This document shows, piece by piece, positions 1 to 12,855 of a DNA stretch of 64,000 nt. The notes beneath the pieces are model-generated. The model worked only from the letters and a program-made list of their open reading frames with translations, did no database searches and was not told the origin of the DNA. This DNA comes from Lamellibrachia columna. Taxonomy: Eukaryota; Annelida; Polychaeta; Sabellida; Siboglinidae. Both the position numbers and the translations under genes were made by a program. The stretch is taken from positions 23,214,854-23,278,853 of the forward strand of contig OY759263.1 in the NCBI GenBank assembly GCA_963662155.1. Direction: 5' to 3'. Position 1 is the stretch's first letter. Each line of letters begins with the position of its first letter.

Positions 1-686
1 TGGCTGCATGTCTGCTATATGACGTTTCCAAGTAAACCAATGATTAATTTGTCAGGTGTTTTTCAAACAAAAAGTCCACCTTCATTGAAATGGAAAATGT
101 GTGCACATAGAAATCCTTAATTAATCTACAGAAATCATGTACAATTTACTTACAAAACAGGTGCATACATACGTTATATCCAGTTCATCATTATTTATGA
201 TCAATGAAAACCCCTCATCTTGAATACCAAAAGATGCTAGGGTCAAATATAAAGTTCATTCACACTAATTTTCTTTCTCAACTGAAATTACGTTGACTTT
301 GCATTCTCAATTAAAAAAGCTCAATTACGATAATTCTTAATGAAAACGTGTTTGAATTTTTTTTTTTTAAAGACAATTAGATAGAGAGATGGTATTATTA
401 ATTTTATTGCCTGCTAAATTTGTAGAGCAACTGAACAATTACATCAACTATAGTTACACAACAGTTTCAACTATCATTGCTTTCATACAACATTGATCAA
501 AGTACCCATTACAAGTGACTCTGATCAAAGTACTTAGACTAAGTACTTACTCCAGACCTCATACAGATGTGTTCCCTTTACTTGACTAACTAATCCAGTT
601 GTGTTTTTCCTTTGATGTCCACCCTAAGTAGTTTCATCACACACATGAAAAAAAATTAAGTGTAAGCCTGGCTACTTAGTACTTAC
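1..686. other. DDX54 intron sequence, no feature seen
   Basis: This AT-rich stretch follows the donor of the last visible DDX54 exon. The next expected coding segment (IATPGRL-like) was not found here, so its exon should lie before position 1. Confidence 0.5.
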
Positions 687-2687
687 ATATCCGGATTCTC
701 GTGAATCGCAGCAAACTGATCTTCCATCCTGAAACCCACAGAATTTCAACAGTGCTGCACGGTTATTACAAGTTATGTGCATCTAATTTTTGCTATAGCA
801 AACACTGCTCTAATAAATAATAGGAAAACTTCACCACGCCTAAATCCTTGCAAAAACGAGCCCAGAGAGGGTTGAGCAATCTCGAAATCGGAAAGCAATA
901 TTAAAGCTGTCCACAGAATATATTAGAGATCTACGGAGGGTAAGCACAATTTTAAAATCCTTGTTTAAATGTACAAAATACAGTGCAATTACATTGATTT
1001 AATACATTAATTTACTAAATTTGGCATGATCTTATATTTTAAAAAATTTCACCAAACACCAAAACGCTTGGCAACATTTCTGTCATTCTTTGATAACAAA
1101 ACCAACCATTAATTGTACAATAAGGTAATTCACCTGTCGCCACCGAGGATGACGGCAGACTTGAGTCTTGTGAATCTTCCAAGCTGAAAATACATTTCCA
1201 AACAACTGTAACAGTAGTTGAGTACAAACAATAATAAAAAAACATGAGCTTGTGATAATTTTTTACTTGTAAGTGGTTTAGTGTGTCTGTGTCTGTGTGT
1301 CCCAATATGGCACATATGTATATGTTCATAAAAAGGACTCTTGTAATTCTCTACTGTATTTCAAAGATAATGCATTGAACAAAAGTAGTTTTGTGCAAAT
1401 GCAACAACAACATGTGTTAGTCTATTAGCATTATCCAGTGTCATACTTTGTTGGCACTGCCCTCAACAACCTGTCTTGGGTGACAACTTTGGCTGTGCAG
1501 AAGGGGTGGTCGCCCAAGCCAGGTTCTACAGTAAAACAAAGATATACTGAGTTGCAGTACATGGATATATTTGCTTGAAGCATGACTGTAAAAACTAATC
1601 AACACATTGATGTATCTGTGGTCCATTCACTCTAAGTGACCACCATACCTCCTTTGTAAACTTGAGCGTCTGGAGGGCGAGTTCTCGTGTCGGCGACATG
1701 ATCAATGCGCGGACACCTGAGGGTACATGCGTGCGGAGTCGTTCAAACATCGGGATGAGGAACGCCGCAGTCTTCCCGCTCCCAGTCCTCGCCATGGCAA
1801 CCACATCCTTGCCATCCATTATGAGAGGAACGGTCTAGAAAGTCACAACACATAACAATGACCAACACAGAATTCTTGAATGGACTGACGTTCCAGTTTT
1901 TTGGAATGTGATATTTGACATGATTATACTCACGTCAGCAAGAATGGTTACGCTGACGAATCTGCTATAGTTAATTATCCAATCACTGCCATTATTACGG
2001 TTTTGCTTGGCTAGGTATGTGGCCATCATGTCATATAAAACCACCGTTGATTGGACAATATGTGCACAACGACTTTAAGCCTGAGTGTCTTCTTCTCGAT
2101 GTGTGTAATCATCGTTCGATATATGTAAGTTTTTCACTAAGAACAACCTTTCTAATAATTTGTTTGCACTGCACCGATAAAATAACTTTTGGAGATTTAG
2201 AATATGGATCTCTTGCACAAATGTTTCTTCAGATTTTTGTGAAAACATCATATTATATTACGTATAACCATTCTTACCATCACCAGTATACCCCTAAAAA
2301 AAATTTTGGATGTTCGTTCTGAATATTTTGGCCACTTCATGCAGGCTTTGTCAACAGACTGAATTCGTCATCAGTGAACACAAACATGTGCAGAACACAG
2401 GCCGTCAGTGTTCATTGAAAGACGTAAGGATTTTAGATCACAAGCAATAAATATCCACTGAACAAAACCTGCCCTGAACCCAGATGTCGGCCACCAGTCC
2501 TACTCCAGCTTATGTCACATGACTAAATTCATGTGACATGCCTGTAGCGAACTTAGCCTACTGACGAAGGTCATGTGAAGCAGGCAAAATACTCAAAACG
2601 GTAATCATGTCAAACAACACAGAATTGGTGACATATTTCTTACAACTCACAGCTACATTACACTGCAGACGCATAAATGTTCAACAA

Positions 2688-2759
<72 letters not shown>

Positions 2760-5700
2760 TTGTTTATTACATTTATGTATATATATATGGTATATATATA
2801 TATATGGTCACATATGGTCATATATATATATATATGGTCAGGTCCTGCGAACTGAACAGTTTTGCTGGTTCCAGATTAATTCACCAGAAGTGCTCTGCGC
2901 ACCATGGAGATAATTATATCTAACTATAATCGAGATAGTGTATGTTTTTATGTATGTATGTATGTGGTTATGTGGTTATGTTCACGTTTTACTCCTAGAC
3001 GCCTTGCACCTCCGGCGCCAAACTTTCAGGGATTAATATACGACCCCACGAATGAAACGTAATGCCTTTATTTTTTCGAAGTACCCCATATATCAATGCG
3101 TGACGCGGTTGTTTCTGGTAATATGTTCGAGCTTATTGATGGCATGAGGCATTTGGTAAACATGGCTATCATGACTGTCACATATGAACTACCACGTTAT
3201 CCCGTCCTGGGGACGGGCATTTTTGCTAGTATATATAAACGTGGCACTACGCGGCACCACCAAGACTATTAACATGACCATTTATTATTTCAGTGTAGAA
3301 TGACCATTCAGTTACATGTTGAGTGTCGATGTGGTTGATTAAAAATACAACGAATGCTCCCTGTTGATATAGCTTCGGCTACGGTTTGGCAACATTTCTT
3401 GCAATGTCAAACGTGTCACGAAAACACTATTTATGGTTAACATAAATACGATTTAGAAAGGACAACACTTCTGAGATGTTTATTAACATTCCGTTTGTTT
3501 TTGCTGGGTCTAAAATACTGCAGCTTCGTAAGTATTTCGAGTCGCCATGCGGGCTACTGTTGTCAAAAATTGAAGTCGCCCGAAGCCACTTTTGGGCGCC
3601 ATTGGCGACTGCTAAATCTCACCCCTGTATATATATATAATATAGAAAATATGAAAATTCACAACAAAAACATTACCATTTTCAGAAACCAAAAGTAATT
3701 TTCTTCCAGGTAAACCAATCTAATTCTTCTAAAATCAAATGACTAACCTTGCGCTGTATGGGCGTTGGTATCTTATATCCTTTCCTGATCACCGCATTGA
3801 AAACAGCAGATGAGAGACCTGAAAATCAAAGAGAGCTTAAAAAAAGATTTTCAGAAAAGTTTAATTATTTGCAAAATGTGCTCTATGCTACAAAAGTCCA
3901 ACCATAACAAACCTACTACACACCGACACAAGTAGTGTAAATGTGTACGTAATACTGTGTTATTCCCTACTTCACAATGCATGAATCCTTTACAAAGATG
4001 CAGCAGCTGTCTAAATAAAGTTAATTTTCTTTTTAACACTCACAAATGTTTTAACTTCTATCTACAACACCAAAAACTAGAAGTTTGTAGCTACCCATTG
4101 ACTGGAAACCACCGGACTTCTTCTTCTTGCGATTATGTTCCATGATCAGAGTACGAGCGTATTTCTTTTCCGACGCTTCATCTTCCTCATCAAGTCCCGG
4201 ATCAGCAATGGCTGAACTCATCTGTCACAGCACAGAAACATGATACATTAAATACAATGGACTTAACAGAATCGCGTTGGGCTAGATCAATATAATTCTG
4301 TTATGTGGTTGAGTCTGTTGTTGCTAACGTGTCAGACTTTTTTATTTTTTTTAACATGCTAGGAAATACTGAAATGAAAATCGACACCACAAAGAATCAC
4401 CCAGTGCTAACATCGTATTTTGCCAATCCATCCTTAAAAAAACCAGTCCTTTGGGAAATCCCTAACTTCTTGAAAACGCTGACAATGTTTCCATAGTAAC
4501 GATCGTGTATGCTTCGAGTCGGCGTTCAATTAGAAGCAGCATAAATTCGTTTGTTGTGAATGCGGAACATAATCATCTAGTTACTGTGATTCCAGTACAC
4601 TGCAGTACAATGCCTACCTAAATTAACTTATTCTTATTCTGCGGTTAAATTAGTTTATTCTGCCGTTGATGCCATAACTGAACCCGCTGGTAGCTGTGAC
4701 CTGGTGACCCCGCCCAATAATGGGCCAATCAAATGATCTTGCACGGGTAAACAACTGACCATGTGCCTTGACATTGGGCTGGCGTAACCCGATCTTGATA
4801 GATGACAACACATTACAAATACAAGTTCAACAGCTTTTTGCGGGGACATGTGAATATCAGAAATGGCTGTTATGTTTTGTCAACAATACGTAAAATGCAA
4901 GTGAAAAATGTGACATTTCAAGCATCATACGTTACCTAACTCAACATTTTATAAAAAACTAACAGTTATGATGCTGAAATACGGCACATGAAATGAACGT
5001 ATCCGTGAGCAAAATCACAGTGGTTTCTGGAACGAATGGTAGACGGGTTGTCGCATTTTTTTTTTACTTTTGACAGTCATTCAGAGTTCTGCTAAAATCT
5101 TCCTGGTCATGGCGCTGCTGTAATTCATAGCTTGTGGGATCATCAGTGACACTGTCATGTATGTCGTTTATTTTTTAGGGGCTTTCTCAAAATGATATAA
5201 GATGGCATTTTCTTTATATTTACAAAAAATTTTAAAAACATGAACCATCACCAAATAAATTAAAAACTAAGTTTTATTAATCTGGAGTATTATTTAGTAT
5301 TTCAACTATAATTTGTGAAGAAATGGTTATTTTATCTTAATAACTTTTACTGAAACTACTCAATTAAAAACAAGCATAGAATAGCCACTCCAGCTACCTT
5401 ACAGTTAATTTCCAGGAAAAAATGGATTCAGTATAATGTGGAAGTGAATAAACATGAACAACTTTCATACATACGGAATTACTGCGTTGTAGCTACAAAA
5501 TTTTGTAAATTTACATGAAATTCTCGAACAAAAAATTTTCTTAGATGAAACTTGCAACGCAAATATCGTGAAGGCTAGTTTGCATTGCAATGGTTACGTT
5601 TATCGCTCCATGCTGGCATGCGTCAGTGTTTAAAATGTTTGCTTCAGTGCCAGTGAACCGATACATAGCCGTAATAGACCTATTTTACAATGAAATACCA

Positions 5701-5811
5701 CGCAGCTAAATTTGTCAATTCCATTTTGCAACATCTATTGTCATTGGTTAGAAGCAACATCACTTTTGAAAATTAGTCAATGACGTAGCCATGTCCATGA
5801 CGAACATTACC

Positions 5812-5850
<39 letters not shown>

Positions 5851-8093
5851 TCATGCAGCCATTTTTATATTACATAGAGCAGCGTTCCATAAACTTTTTC
5901 AGCTAGGGGCCATTTTTTCCCCAGCTAGGTATGTGCGGGCCAACATTGTTAAGTAAGGAACAAATACATACGTAAATGTACTCTTATACAGCGTTTTATG
6001 TTTGTCTGACATACACCTGGACAATTAACAAATCACACATCTAAAAGTCATATTCAGAAAGTCCCCTGCTAATCGTTCATTGACGCAACAAACGTCATCG
6101 ATGGATGCGAAGTCGACGAATCGCTTGTTGAAGGCTGTCTGCAGACTGTCTAACACACCGACAAGCACCCGCTTGGCGTCTTCCGTGCATGCCTCGGCTT
6201 TGCCGCAGACTTCTCTCGTGAACCGGAGATGCAGAAAGTTGCTGCTCTCTGCATGAATTTTGAAAAGACAAAAAAGCCGTCAAACCCATTTACTGCTTCA
6301 TACAGAATACACAGCAGATTCTGCCGTCCCTGGAGCAACATGTTCAGCTTGTTCAGGTGTCTAAAAATGTCTGCCAGGAAGCAGAGTCGAATTTGAAACT
6401 GAGTGTCCAGTTTGGTGACAGGACGACCGATTTCTTCAAGAAAGCTGATGATGTGAGGAAGCAGTGCAACAAATCTCTTCAGAACTGCTCCATGGCTCAG
6501 CCAATGCAAAACCCGTGCAAATTGAAACAAGGTTGTTCCATGCCAACTTGTTCTCTTGTTCCATGCCAGCTTGTCTTCCGAAACGCAGTTGTCGAAGTAT
6601 TGCATAGATACCAGCAGCTGAGCAATATCACTTCTCTCGGTGCTCTCGTCAAGTGCAATCGACCAAGCAGGGCAGGCTTGCAGCTTATTCAACAGTTGCT
6701 TGAAGACGTCGCCACTCAGATCCTCACAGCTACGAGCACACGTGTCGGCTGAAAGCGGCAGTCTGTTCAACAATCAGTTAAGCAAACATAACTTTGGCAC
6801 CAGCCTGGAAAGCCTTTTTGAACACTTCAGCATGAGCAAAGAGCACCTGGTGTTGAGCAAGAGAGTGAGAGATCTCTGCGATAGCTAACTTCATTGAGAT
6901 GACTCGCACCTTGAGCAAAAACCAACACTCTCTTCGCCTCACCCACATACGCATCAAAGCATTTCATGAACTCCTTCAGCTGCTCACCTTTCCCTGTATA
7001 AGCACTGTCAAAATCCTTCTTATGTTTCAAGTCGTAATGTCATTTCACATCGTACCTCTTCATCTCAGCGACACTCTCGCGGCAAATAAAACACATGGCT
7101 TTTTGATCGTATTCACGATATCAAAAAAGAACTCAAGCTCCCAGTTGTCATCGAACAATCGTTTGCCAGAAGTATCAATTTGTCGTTTCTTTTGAGCAGA
7201 TGCCATAGTTTTCAAGATTGTAACAAAACCCAATTCACAGTGTAATCATTGTAATATAACAATATAGTCAACGTTGATGTTACAAGGGCTAGAATGATTG
7301 AAATAGCTACGCCGCTACGATCTTCGGATTTGAAATACATACAGTAGTGACGATTTTAATGTAACATAAATGTTTGGCGCATCTTATTGATCTGCACAAT
7401 CGACTGGTGGTGCTCTGTAATTAAATAATTATTATTAATGTAATTGCTGGTATCACTATTTGACAAGCAAAGTTATTCTAATTTCAGCAAACTAATGATT
7501 AGAGAATCCATGCATGCTCCTGGAAGAAACGTTGGGTAATATACCGATGCCATAGGCAATTCATAAATCGAATAATGCATGCCTTCGATACAAAATAAAA
7601 ATCAAGGCTAACTAATATAAAATGCATAACGATCAACTATATACGCAGCACAGTCGGACAACTGCACATAATTAATTAAACACGCACAACATAAGTATCA
7701 ATGTGGAGTTGACACAACTCGACATTAATTTCATTTTGGGTAGAGTCCAGATTCTACAGTAGACATGAAATCAACAAATAAAAATTTATATTGATATTCC
7801 CAATTAGTTTTTCCAATATTTCATACGGTCCAACTGAAAACCATCCATGGGTCAAATTTGGCCCACGGGTCAGGGTTTGCGGAACACTGACATAGAGGCT
7901 CACATAATTGTTTTATACTGACTCCTAGATCTGACGCGTCTTCGCTGTTGCCATCTGCGACATCTCCTAGATCCTCGGGTTCGGACTCACGATCATCTGC
8001 CGACATCGGCTCTGTCGAGGTAACAGTCATTTTCTTCTTTACGTTCCGCTTTGCTTGCGCCTTACTGCGCTTTTTAGGAAATCTCTTAGTCAT
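687..8093 (-). CDS. DDX54: ATP-dependent RNA helicase DDX54, 5' part (partial)
   Basis: DEAD-box helicase DDX54 (yeast Dbp10 family) acts in the nucleolus in large-subunit ribosome assembly. Six minus-strand coding exons are visible: 8093-7923, 4221-4095, 3818-3748, 1834-1649, 1183-1134 and 728-687. Their splice phases agree throughout. The first donor is GTCAGT (non-consensus); the others are more standard GT donors, and acceptors end in AG. The roughly 216 visible residues open with a basic/acidic tail, then the family signature [12 protein letters not shown] (about 88-100), the Q motif GYKIPTPIQ (113-121), motif I ARTGSGKT (138-145), motif Ia PTRELALQ (171-178) and the GGD of the next conserved loop (199-201). 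The DEAD box and helicase C domain would lie before position 1. Exon 1 is assigned by phase, position and composition, since this tail diverges quickly in the family; it is the least certain exon. No stop codon interrupts the model. Confidence 0.93.
2690..2840. repeat. TA microsatellite with TATATGGT derivatives
   Basis: An almost pure TA run spans 2690-2757. It is followed by shorter TA blocks separated by GGT and GGTCA. It lies in a DDX54 intron. Apparent open frames rich in Ile-Tyr across it are products of the repeat. Confidence 0.95.
2919..3229 (+). mobile_element. Short non-autonomous Helitron-like element
   Basis: The segment starts with TC after an A (2918) and ends in CTAG (3226-3229) before a T (3230), the A/T insertion rule of Helitrons. 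Nine bases before the end is a perfect hairpin, CCCGTCC-TGG-GGACGGG (3201-3217), the usual Helitron 3' structure. Nothing encodes Rep/helicase, so it would be mobilised in trans. Near the 5' end, CTCCGGCGCCAAACTT resembles text found in animal Helitron relics; that resemblance is from memory. It lies in a DDX54 intron. Confidence 0.72.
5814..5846. repeat. GT dinucleotide microsatellite
   Basis: About sixteen GT units occur in DDX54 intron 1, ending in CGCG and lying 33 bp before the terminal sequence of the hAT relic at 5880. Confidence 0.95.
5880..7204 (-). pseudogene. Decayed hAT-type transposase gene with C2H2 finger
   Basis: A minus-strand relic begins at the ATG at 7204 and reads [19 protein letters not shown] CxxC...HxxxxH finger follows at about 7120-7030, of the kind found in the SPIN-DOC/GTF2IRD2-like hAT group. 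A frameshift in an A-run and an in-frame TGA break the finger. Downstream, 6773-6150 keeps the hAT core pattern [16 protein letters not shown]. At 5880 the sequence CAGCGTTCCATAAAC(T)TTTTT followed by GGGGCC resembles a hAT terminal inverted repeat. The opposite end and the 8-bp target duplication were not found. It sits in intron 1 of DDX54 on the same strand. A domesticated gene is unlikely because of the stops and shifts. Confidence 0.8.
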
Positions 8094-9395
8094 TTTCAGA
8101 TTCTCTTAATGAATAAATACGTGTAATGGGTGCAAAAAATGATTTTAATGAACTTCGCTAGTTCCACACGTGTTCTCGGCAACCGGAAACAAAACAAACA
8201 CTGGTGCACTATTTAGTAATTGCACAATCTATTCTTACCCATTAGAACGATGTAGCGTGGTTCCCGACCCACCATGTGGCGCCACTATTAAAACATATAA
8301 CATTATTAATGATTATATATTATTTGTCTTTGCAGCTTTCGGTGTTAAACAAAGTATTCTTTCTTTACGCCTTAATTTATTTATTATATAAATTTTGTGT
8401 GAAATGTGTTCTCCTCATAGATGATGCGCTCGAAGTAGCCTCTTTTAATTGACTACTTTGAACACCATGAAATTGGCACTTAACTCATTTAAAATAGGTA
8501 GTAGGTAAATCATAGTATATTGTAATGCAAGCCATAGCTAACCCAACAAATTAAAAGCAATAAAATTAAGGATGGGTAAGAACACTTGCAAACTGCATAT
8601 CGTTGAAGGAAAACATATTCAATCGACCCCACGACGCTTGGCGCGTCGGAGCTTCCCAGAAAATGACGTAATAATGCTGACGTAGACGCGCGTAAAAACG
8701 CCGCGATTGGACCGTAAAACGTTAGCCATTAACAAACAAGCTACGCAACTACAACGACGCCGCATAACGACAACCTTACAAAAGTATTTTGAGCCGTATA
8801 CGAAAGCGATATGTTACAGATACAACGTAAGCGAGTATGCTTATAATAGCAGTTGGTTGTGAGTAAATAGTTAATCATATATACTATTTCAGGCCCGTAG
8901 CCTGATTGATTTTGTTTGGGGTGGGGTGCGTTTTTAGAGAAAGTGGCACTCGTAATTTGAGGTACAGGGGAAATTTGCTAATTTAGACATGTTTTTATTC
9001 ATTAAAGCACAGCATCTAAAATGAGAGTATATTAATATAATTTAATTACAGAATCGAGTAACTGTCTGTTTCACCTGCATGTGCTTTTGGGCAGAATAGG
9101 CCCAAGGTAGCAGCATTGCATTCACCCAACAGACACAGACAGCAAGCGCGTGTAATGTTGGAAATACGAGGGGGACGTCTTACCCCACGGAGGCTTCTTG
9201 CCCCACCCTACCCGACGTCACGCCTACTGTCGTCGACACTTCATCACGTACTGTGCTTCAACTATAGGCCTACCATTCCACACGTGTTGCATCGAAAGCG
9301 CTATTTGCGCGGACTTGCACAAAGCGCACGCGCGCAGCGACATAAACTTATTATATTAACAAAATATTCATAAATTATAGGGGAGATCAGTGCTT
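8094..9395. other. DDX54 upstream region; no gene recognised
   Basis: This holds the presumed DDX54 promoter and 5' UTR (minus strand, just above 8093). AGGCCCGTAGCC at about 8893 resembles a DNA-transposon end, but no partner end was found. Short open frames here show no recognisable domain. Confidence 0.4.
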
Positions 9396-9399
9396 GTAT

Positions 9400-9800
9400 A
9401 CAGTTGTATACAGGGGCAAGTTGTTACAGTAATTTTACGAAACACATAGCACACATATGGAGATACTATCGACATGAGTTGGTTGGAAGTCCAACAGCAG
9501 ACACACTGTCCAAACATTTTTTTAAGAAGAAGAAATTAACGAGGTGTGGACAAAAATAACTTTTTAACCACCTATATTTTTTGGGTATGCCCACGTGATA
9601 TCATCTCACGCAGCCACGTTTTATGTTTCGTGAATGAAACATATCTTCTATTATAGTATAAGAGGTTATGCCAATTAGAGGTTAAACTGAAATTCAGGAT
9701 TTTTTATCGTTCGCTTGCTTTCAACTGCAAAAATTGTGTTTGGGGCAAGTTGTTACAATTGTATTGGGGTAAGTTGTTACAACTGTAACAACGCTCGGGC
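9400..9800. repeat. Repeat region with GGGGCAAGTTGTTACA motifs
   Basis: The phrase GGGGCAAGTTGTTACA occurs near 9413 and 9741, and a near copy (GGGGTAAGTTGTTACA) near 9765. The same phrase recurs in the inverted-repeat element at 31695-32420, so this is likely a degraded member of that family. No coding region is seen. Confidence 0.5.
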
Positions 9801-9969
9801 GGCTCGTACGGATGGCTCAGCCAGCGAGTTGCGCGCTGACACTGACTGAAAGAACACAATTTAGTTTACCACGACTTGTGAATGCTTTGTTTCAATTGTA
9901 AAGCCTGGCGTACTGGTTTATAACCAGTACTGTAAATGGTAGCAGCGTAAAAAAAAATACAAATGTCTC

Positions 9970-10085
9970 AGAAGGGCGGGTTACACACATATGAAAAATT
10001 ATTGGACTCTCAATAAGGCAATGGCTTCCTTGTCCACTTGCCATCTGAGTGTTTTGCCTTGGATGGCAATCTTAATTGTTGGATC
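9970..10085 (+). repeat. 3' tail of the CR1-like LINE family of 18.9-21.3 kb
   Basis: The text GGCGGGTTACACACAT followed by TTGGACTCTCAATAAGG, ATGGCTTCCTTGTCCACTT and GCCATCTG matches the 3' end of the LINE in the DTWD1 intron (21190-21325). No upstream LINE coding sequence remains here, so it is a strongly 5'-truncated or solo tail. Confidence 0.75.
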
Positions 10086-10450
10086 TTGTTAATTTTTCAT
10101 GGCACATCTCTATTTTGGCAAATTAATAAATATTGCGCGATATATTGAAATGTGAAATCAAGTTTACCACGCTGCTTTTGTGTACCAATAATAAGTAACT
10201 CTGTTTTATTTGCAGTTAACTTTAATTTGTTGTCAGTCATCCAGTGGAATATATTCCGGAGACAATATCTGAGTTGGTTTAATGAACAATTTGTATCTGG
10301 GGTAGCCAAGGAAAGGTAAATCTGTGTATCATCTGCATATGGGTGGTGGTCCAAGTTGTGAGTTTGAATAACTGAGCTGAATGGAGTAGTGTAAAGAGTA
10401 AAACGTATTGCCCAAGAACAGAACCCTGAACTTTAGCTGAAACTTGTGTA
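10086..10450 (-). pseudogene. LINE reverse transcriptase fragment (YADD region)
   Basis: Read on the minus strand, this keeps the end of the RT palm: a GSVLG motif near 10420, then the catalytic YADDTQIYLS (about 10340) and a thumb-like stretch DNKLKLTANKTELLIIGT. The part before HHPYADD is shifted by one base. The style suits L2/CR1-type non-LTR elements. Only about 120 codons remain, so it is a dead fragment. Confidence 0.8.
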
Positions 10451-10744
10451 CTCAACAAAATAAGAACCTTGACAAGAAGTAATATGTGCTAAAATAAAAC
10501 AGGCGGCGTAATTCATGTTTTTTTTGCTGTTACCTATATTGGCCGAGTACAGGCTGCCCATACCGCCAAATAATTGTTCACTCAACTTGTACATGTGTAT
10601 GTGGCCACATATGCAAAATAGGTATTGCACATGCAGACAATGCGCTTGCCTCGTTTTCACTCTGAAATTGACACAGTTGTCAGCCCTAGCATGGCAATCA
10701 GAAAACACTAAATATCGACTTTGAACGCCACTGTTTATCAAACT

Positions 10745-10965
10745 GAGAGCCTGTTTTGGCCCGACTGGAGGAGGGTCAGTCGGCCACAGAGGTTGCGCGT
10801 GTGTGGATGCAGTAGACAGACAACTCACAGGCTCTAGGGCTACTGGGGAGCTGCTCTCTACAGTAAGGCCACCGGGAAACCGGTCTCTACGGCATGGCCA
10901 CTGGGGAGCCACTCTCGACGGTCCAGCCAACGGGGAGCCGCTTTCGACGGTTCTGTCATTGGAAA
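10745..10965 (-). repeat. GC-rich 28-29 bp minisatellite, inverted copy of the 44.9 kb array
   Basis: About four to seven degenerate units are present. On the minus strand they read like CCGTCGAGAGTGGCTCCCC plus AGTGGCCATG. This matches the array at 44895-45180 in the opposite orientation. Confidence 0.7.
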
Positions 10966-11574
10966 GGTAATTGAATTGTCGTCCGGACCATTATTTTGTC
11001 ATCAGGAAACGGTCAGACGTGACGCTATTCTGTGCAGTTTTAAGCTAATACACACAAAACACGCACACAGCCATTTGGTAATCCCGGGATGATTTCTTAA
11101 AATGTTTCTCAAAAGGGTGTTCGTTCGAACCCCTGAACCCACTAGGCCTAGATTCATGACAGGTTTACCTCAGTTTTATGTGTAAAACTGGTGGGAGGTT
11201 GGCCCCCAAAACAGGTGGGATCTGTGAGTTTGAGATACCTGTACCATTACGTAATTAATAAACTTCACATTAATTAATTTTGCAATAGTTTTACATTATT
11301 TAATTTGCAATACAATATCGCGAGTATTAGCAATATTTTTTAATATTGCAAATACTCACAATATTGCCATAAACGTGGACCTATGGTGCAAATACTAACA
11401 GTGGTATAGTGAGTGCCACCCACGCACATTCTTTGCGGAGCGATTCGCCTGCATTGTCACGAGACCGGAACTTCCGGCGCAGCGTGGCGTGCAACTGCGC
11501 CGTGATGCTCAAGTGCGTGCGCGCGCACGACGATAATGAAGATTCTCACTGTGCGACATTGACGGCGTAGGGGG

Positions 11575-12000
11575 TGATGCCTCAGTTAGACTTCCTGGTG
11601 TGTTACAGACGAATGTAGGGCACAGTAATTTTAGATATGTGTAATTTTCAAAAAATCATATCATCTGACATAACTGCATTTGAGCAGACACATTGGCAAG
11701 TTTGCTGTTAGAACATGTTAGCAGTGTAACCATGGATTTTTAGATGATTTAAATAGGCGGAAGGATTTTTGGCAATTTTTTCGCCACAAGGTACATGTGT
11801 GTAGTAATTCATGCAGAAATTTGTAAAAAAAATTGACGGGCATGGCACGTTCAGCCGTTTTAGAAGAGTTAGAAATAAGTGATTTTGACAAAACTCGACC
11901 AGCATGTCAATGAGATGATGACAACGGCAGGAAAGAAGTTTCAGATTTTTTTATGGTCCCGTTTTCTTATAATCGTGCAAAATGTTAACATGGTCGCCAG
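11575..12000 (+). repeat. Segment shared, inverted, with 23590-24045
   Basis: Blocks such as GATGCCTCAGTTAGACTTCC, GGCACAGTAATTTTAG and GGATTTTTGGCAATTTTTTC recur in the same order, reverse-complemented, at 23590-24045. The shared stretch includes the TM5 end of a GPCR plus several hundred bases downstream of its stop, so it is a copied genomic segment rather than only a conserved coding exon. Confidence 0.75.
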
Positions 12001-12314
12001 TAGGAAACGTAACAGGAGGCTGAACCCGTAGGCGACGATGGTAACAGAGGAGACGGCCCTGCATGGCGCGAAACGGTGCGAGCACGTGGCGGTGACAAAT
12101 GTGGCGTCTACCACCGAGAGTTTACTCGCTGCTATAACTGCACCGACGACCCAGTTGAAGACAATGATGCCATAACAGCGACGGCTGATGAACAGCTGCT
12201 CGCATCGGAATGGCTTTAAAATGGCGACAATTCTACACACGGTCAGTCAGCAAGGGCTGTGCAACGAGTTGAAACCGAACACACGCATAACTTGCACATC
12301 TCTGGAAGGAAGTA

Positions 12315-12855
12315 ATTCACGTCCTGCACTGCTGCGGAGTTCTACTGCTGAGTTCTCCGACGACCTCATGTGGAACTTCCACATCTCCCACCTGTGTACT
12401 GAAGCGAACCAAGTGTTGGGCTTCATCAGGAGGAACTCATACAACTGCTAAGAGAAAACCAAACAATTTGCCTACTTCACCCTGATTCGTCCACACCTCG
12501 AATATGCGAGCGCCGCTTGGGTCTGGCCACAAAAATTATATATTAAAGAACTGGGTCGAGCAGCGAGATTTGTGAAGAATGATAACAGCCGGGAAAGCAG
12601 TGTGACTGAGAAGGCGAACGAGCTTATGTGGGAGTCACTGGAGCGAGGCAGAGACCAGTCGCCTTATGTGGGAGTCACTGGAGCGACGCAGAGACCAGTC
12701 ACTTGGTGATGTTTTTCAAATCACTACACGGAGAGACAGTTCTTCCCTTGCCATATCATCTTGTTCGGGCGAACGGCAACACGCGTGGCCATAGCGATAG
12801 ATTTGTCCAGGTGCCGGCTAGGACACTTGTTTATGCTAACATTTTCTATAACAAT
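12315..12855 (+). mobile_element. 3' fragment of a CR1-like LINE
   Basis: The conceptual translation carries the C-terminal signature of CR1-like ORF2: LMWNFHISHLCTEANQVLGF, LIRPHLEYASAAW, ARFVKN, SRESSVT and RGHSDRFVQVPART. Stops and shifts break it. It is joined directly to a second, different LINE starting near 12856. A 36-bp stretch ending CCAGTC is repeated at about 12624-12700. Confidence 0.8.

Noticed and set aside
2607..2913. Open frames with long Ile-Tyr runs
   Set aside because: They are translations of the TA microsatellite.
9116..9373. 85-codon plus-strand frame
   Set aside because: Arg/His/Pro-rich, without domain or start context; likely chance.
9908..9932. Near-palindrome GTACTGGTTTATAACCAGTAC as an operator-like site
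   Set aside because: A single isolated near-palindrome in AT-rich eukaryotic DNA with no neighbouring gene is not evidence of a regulatory site.
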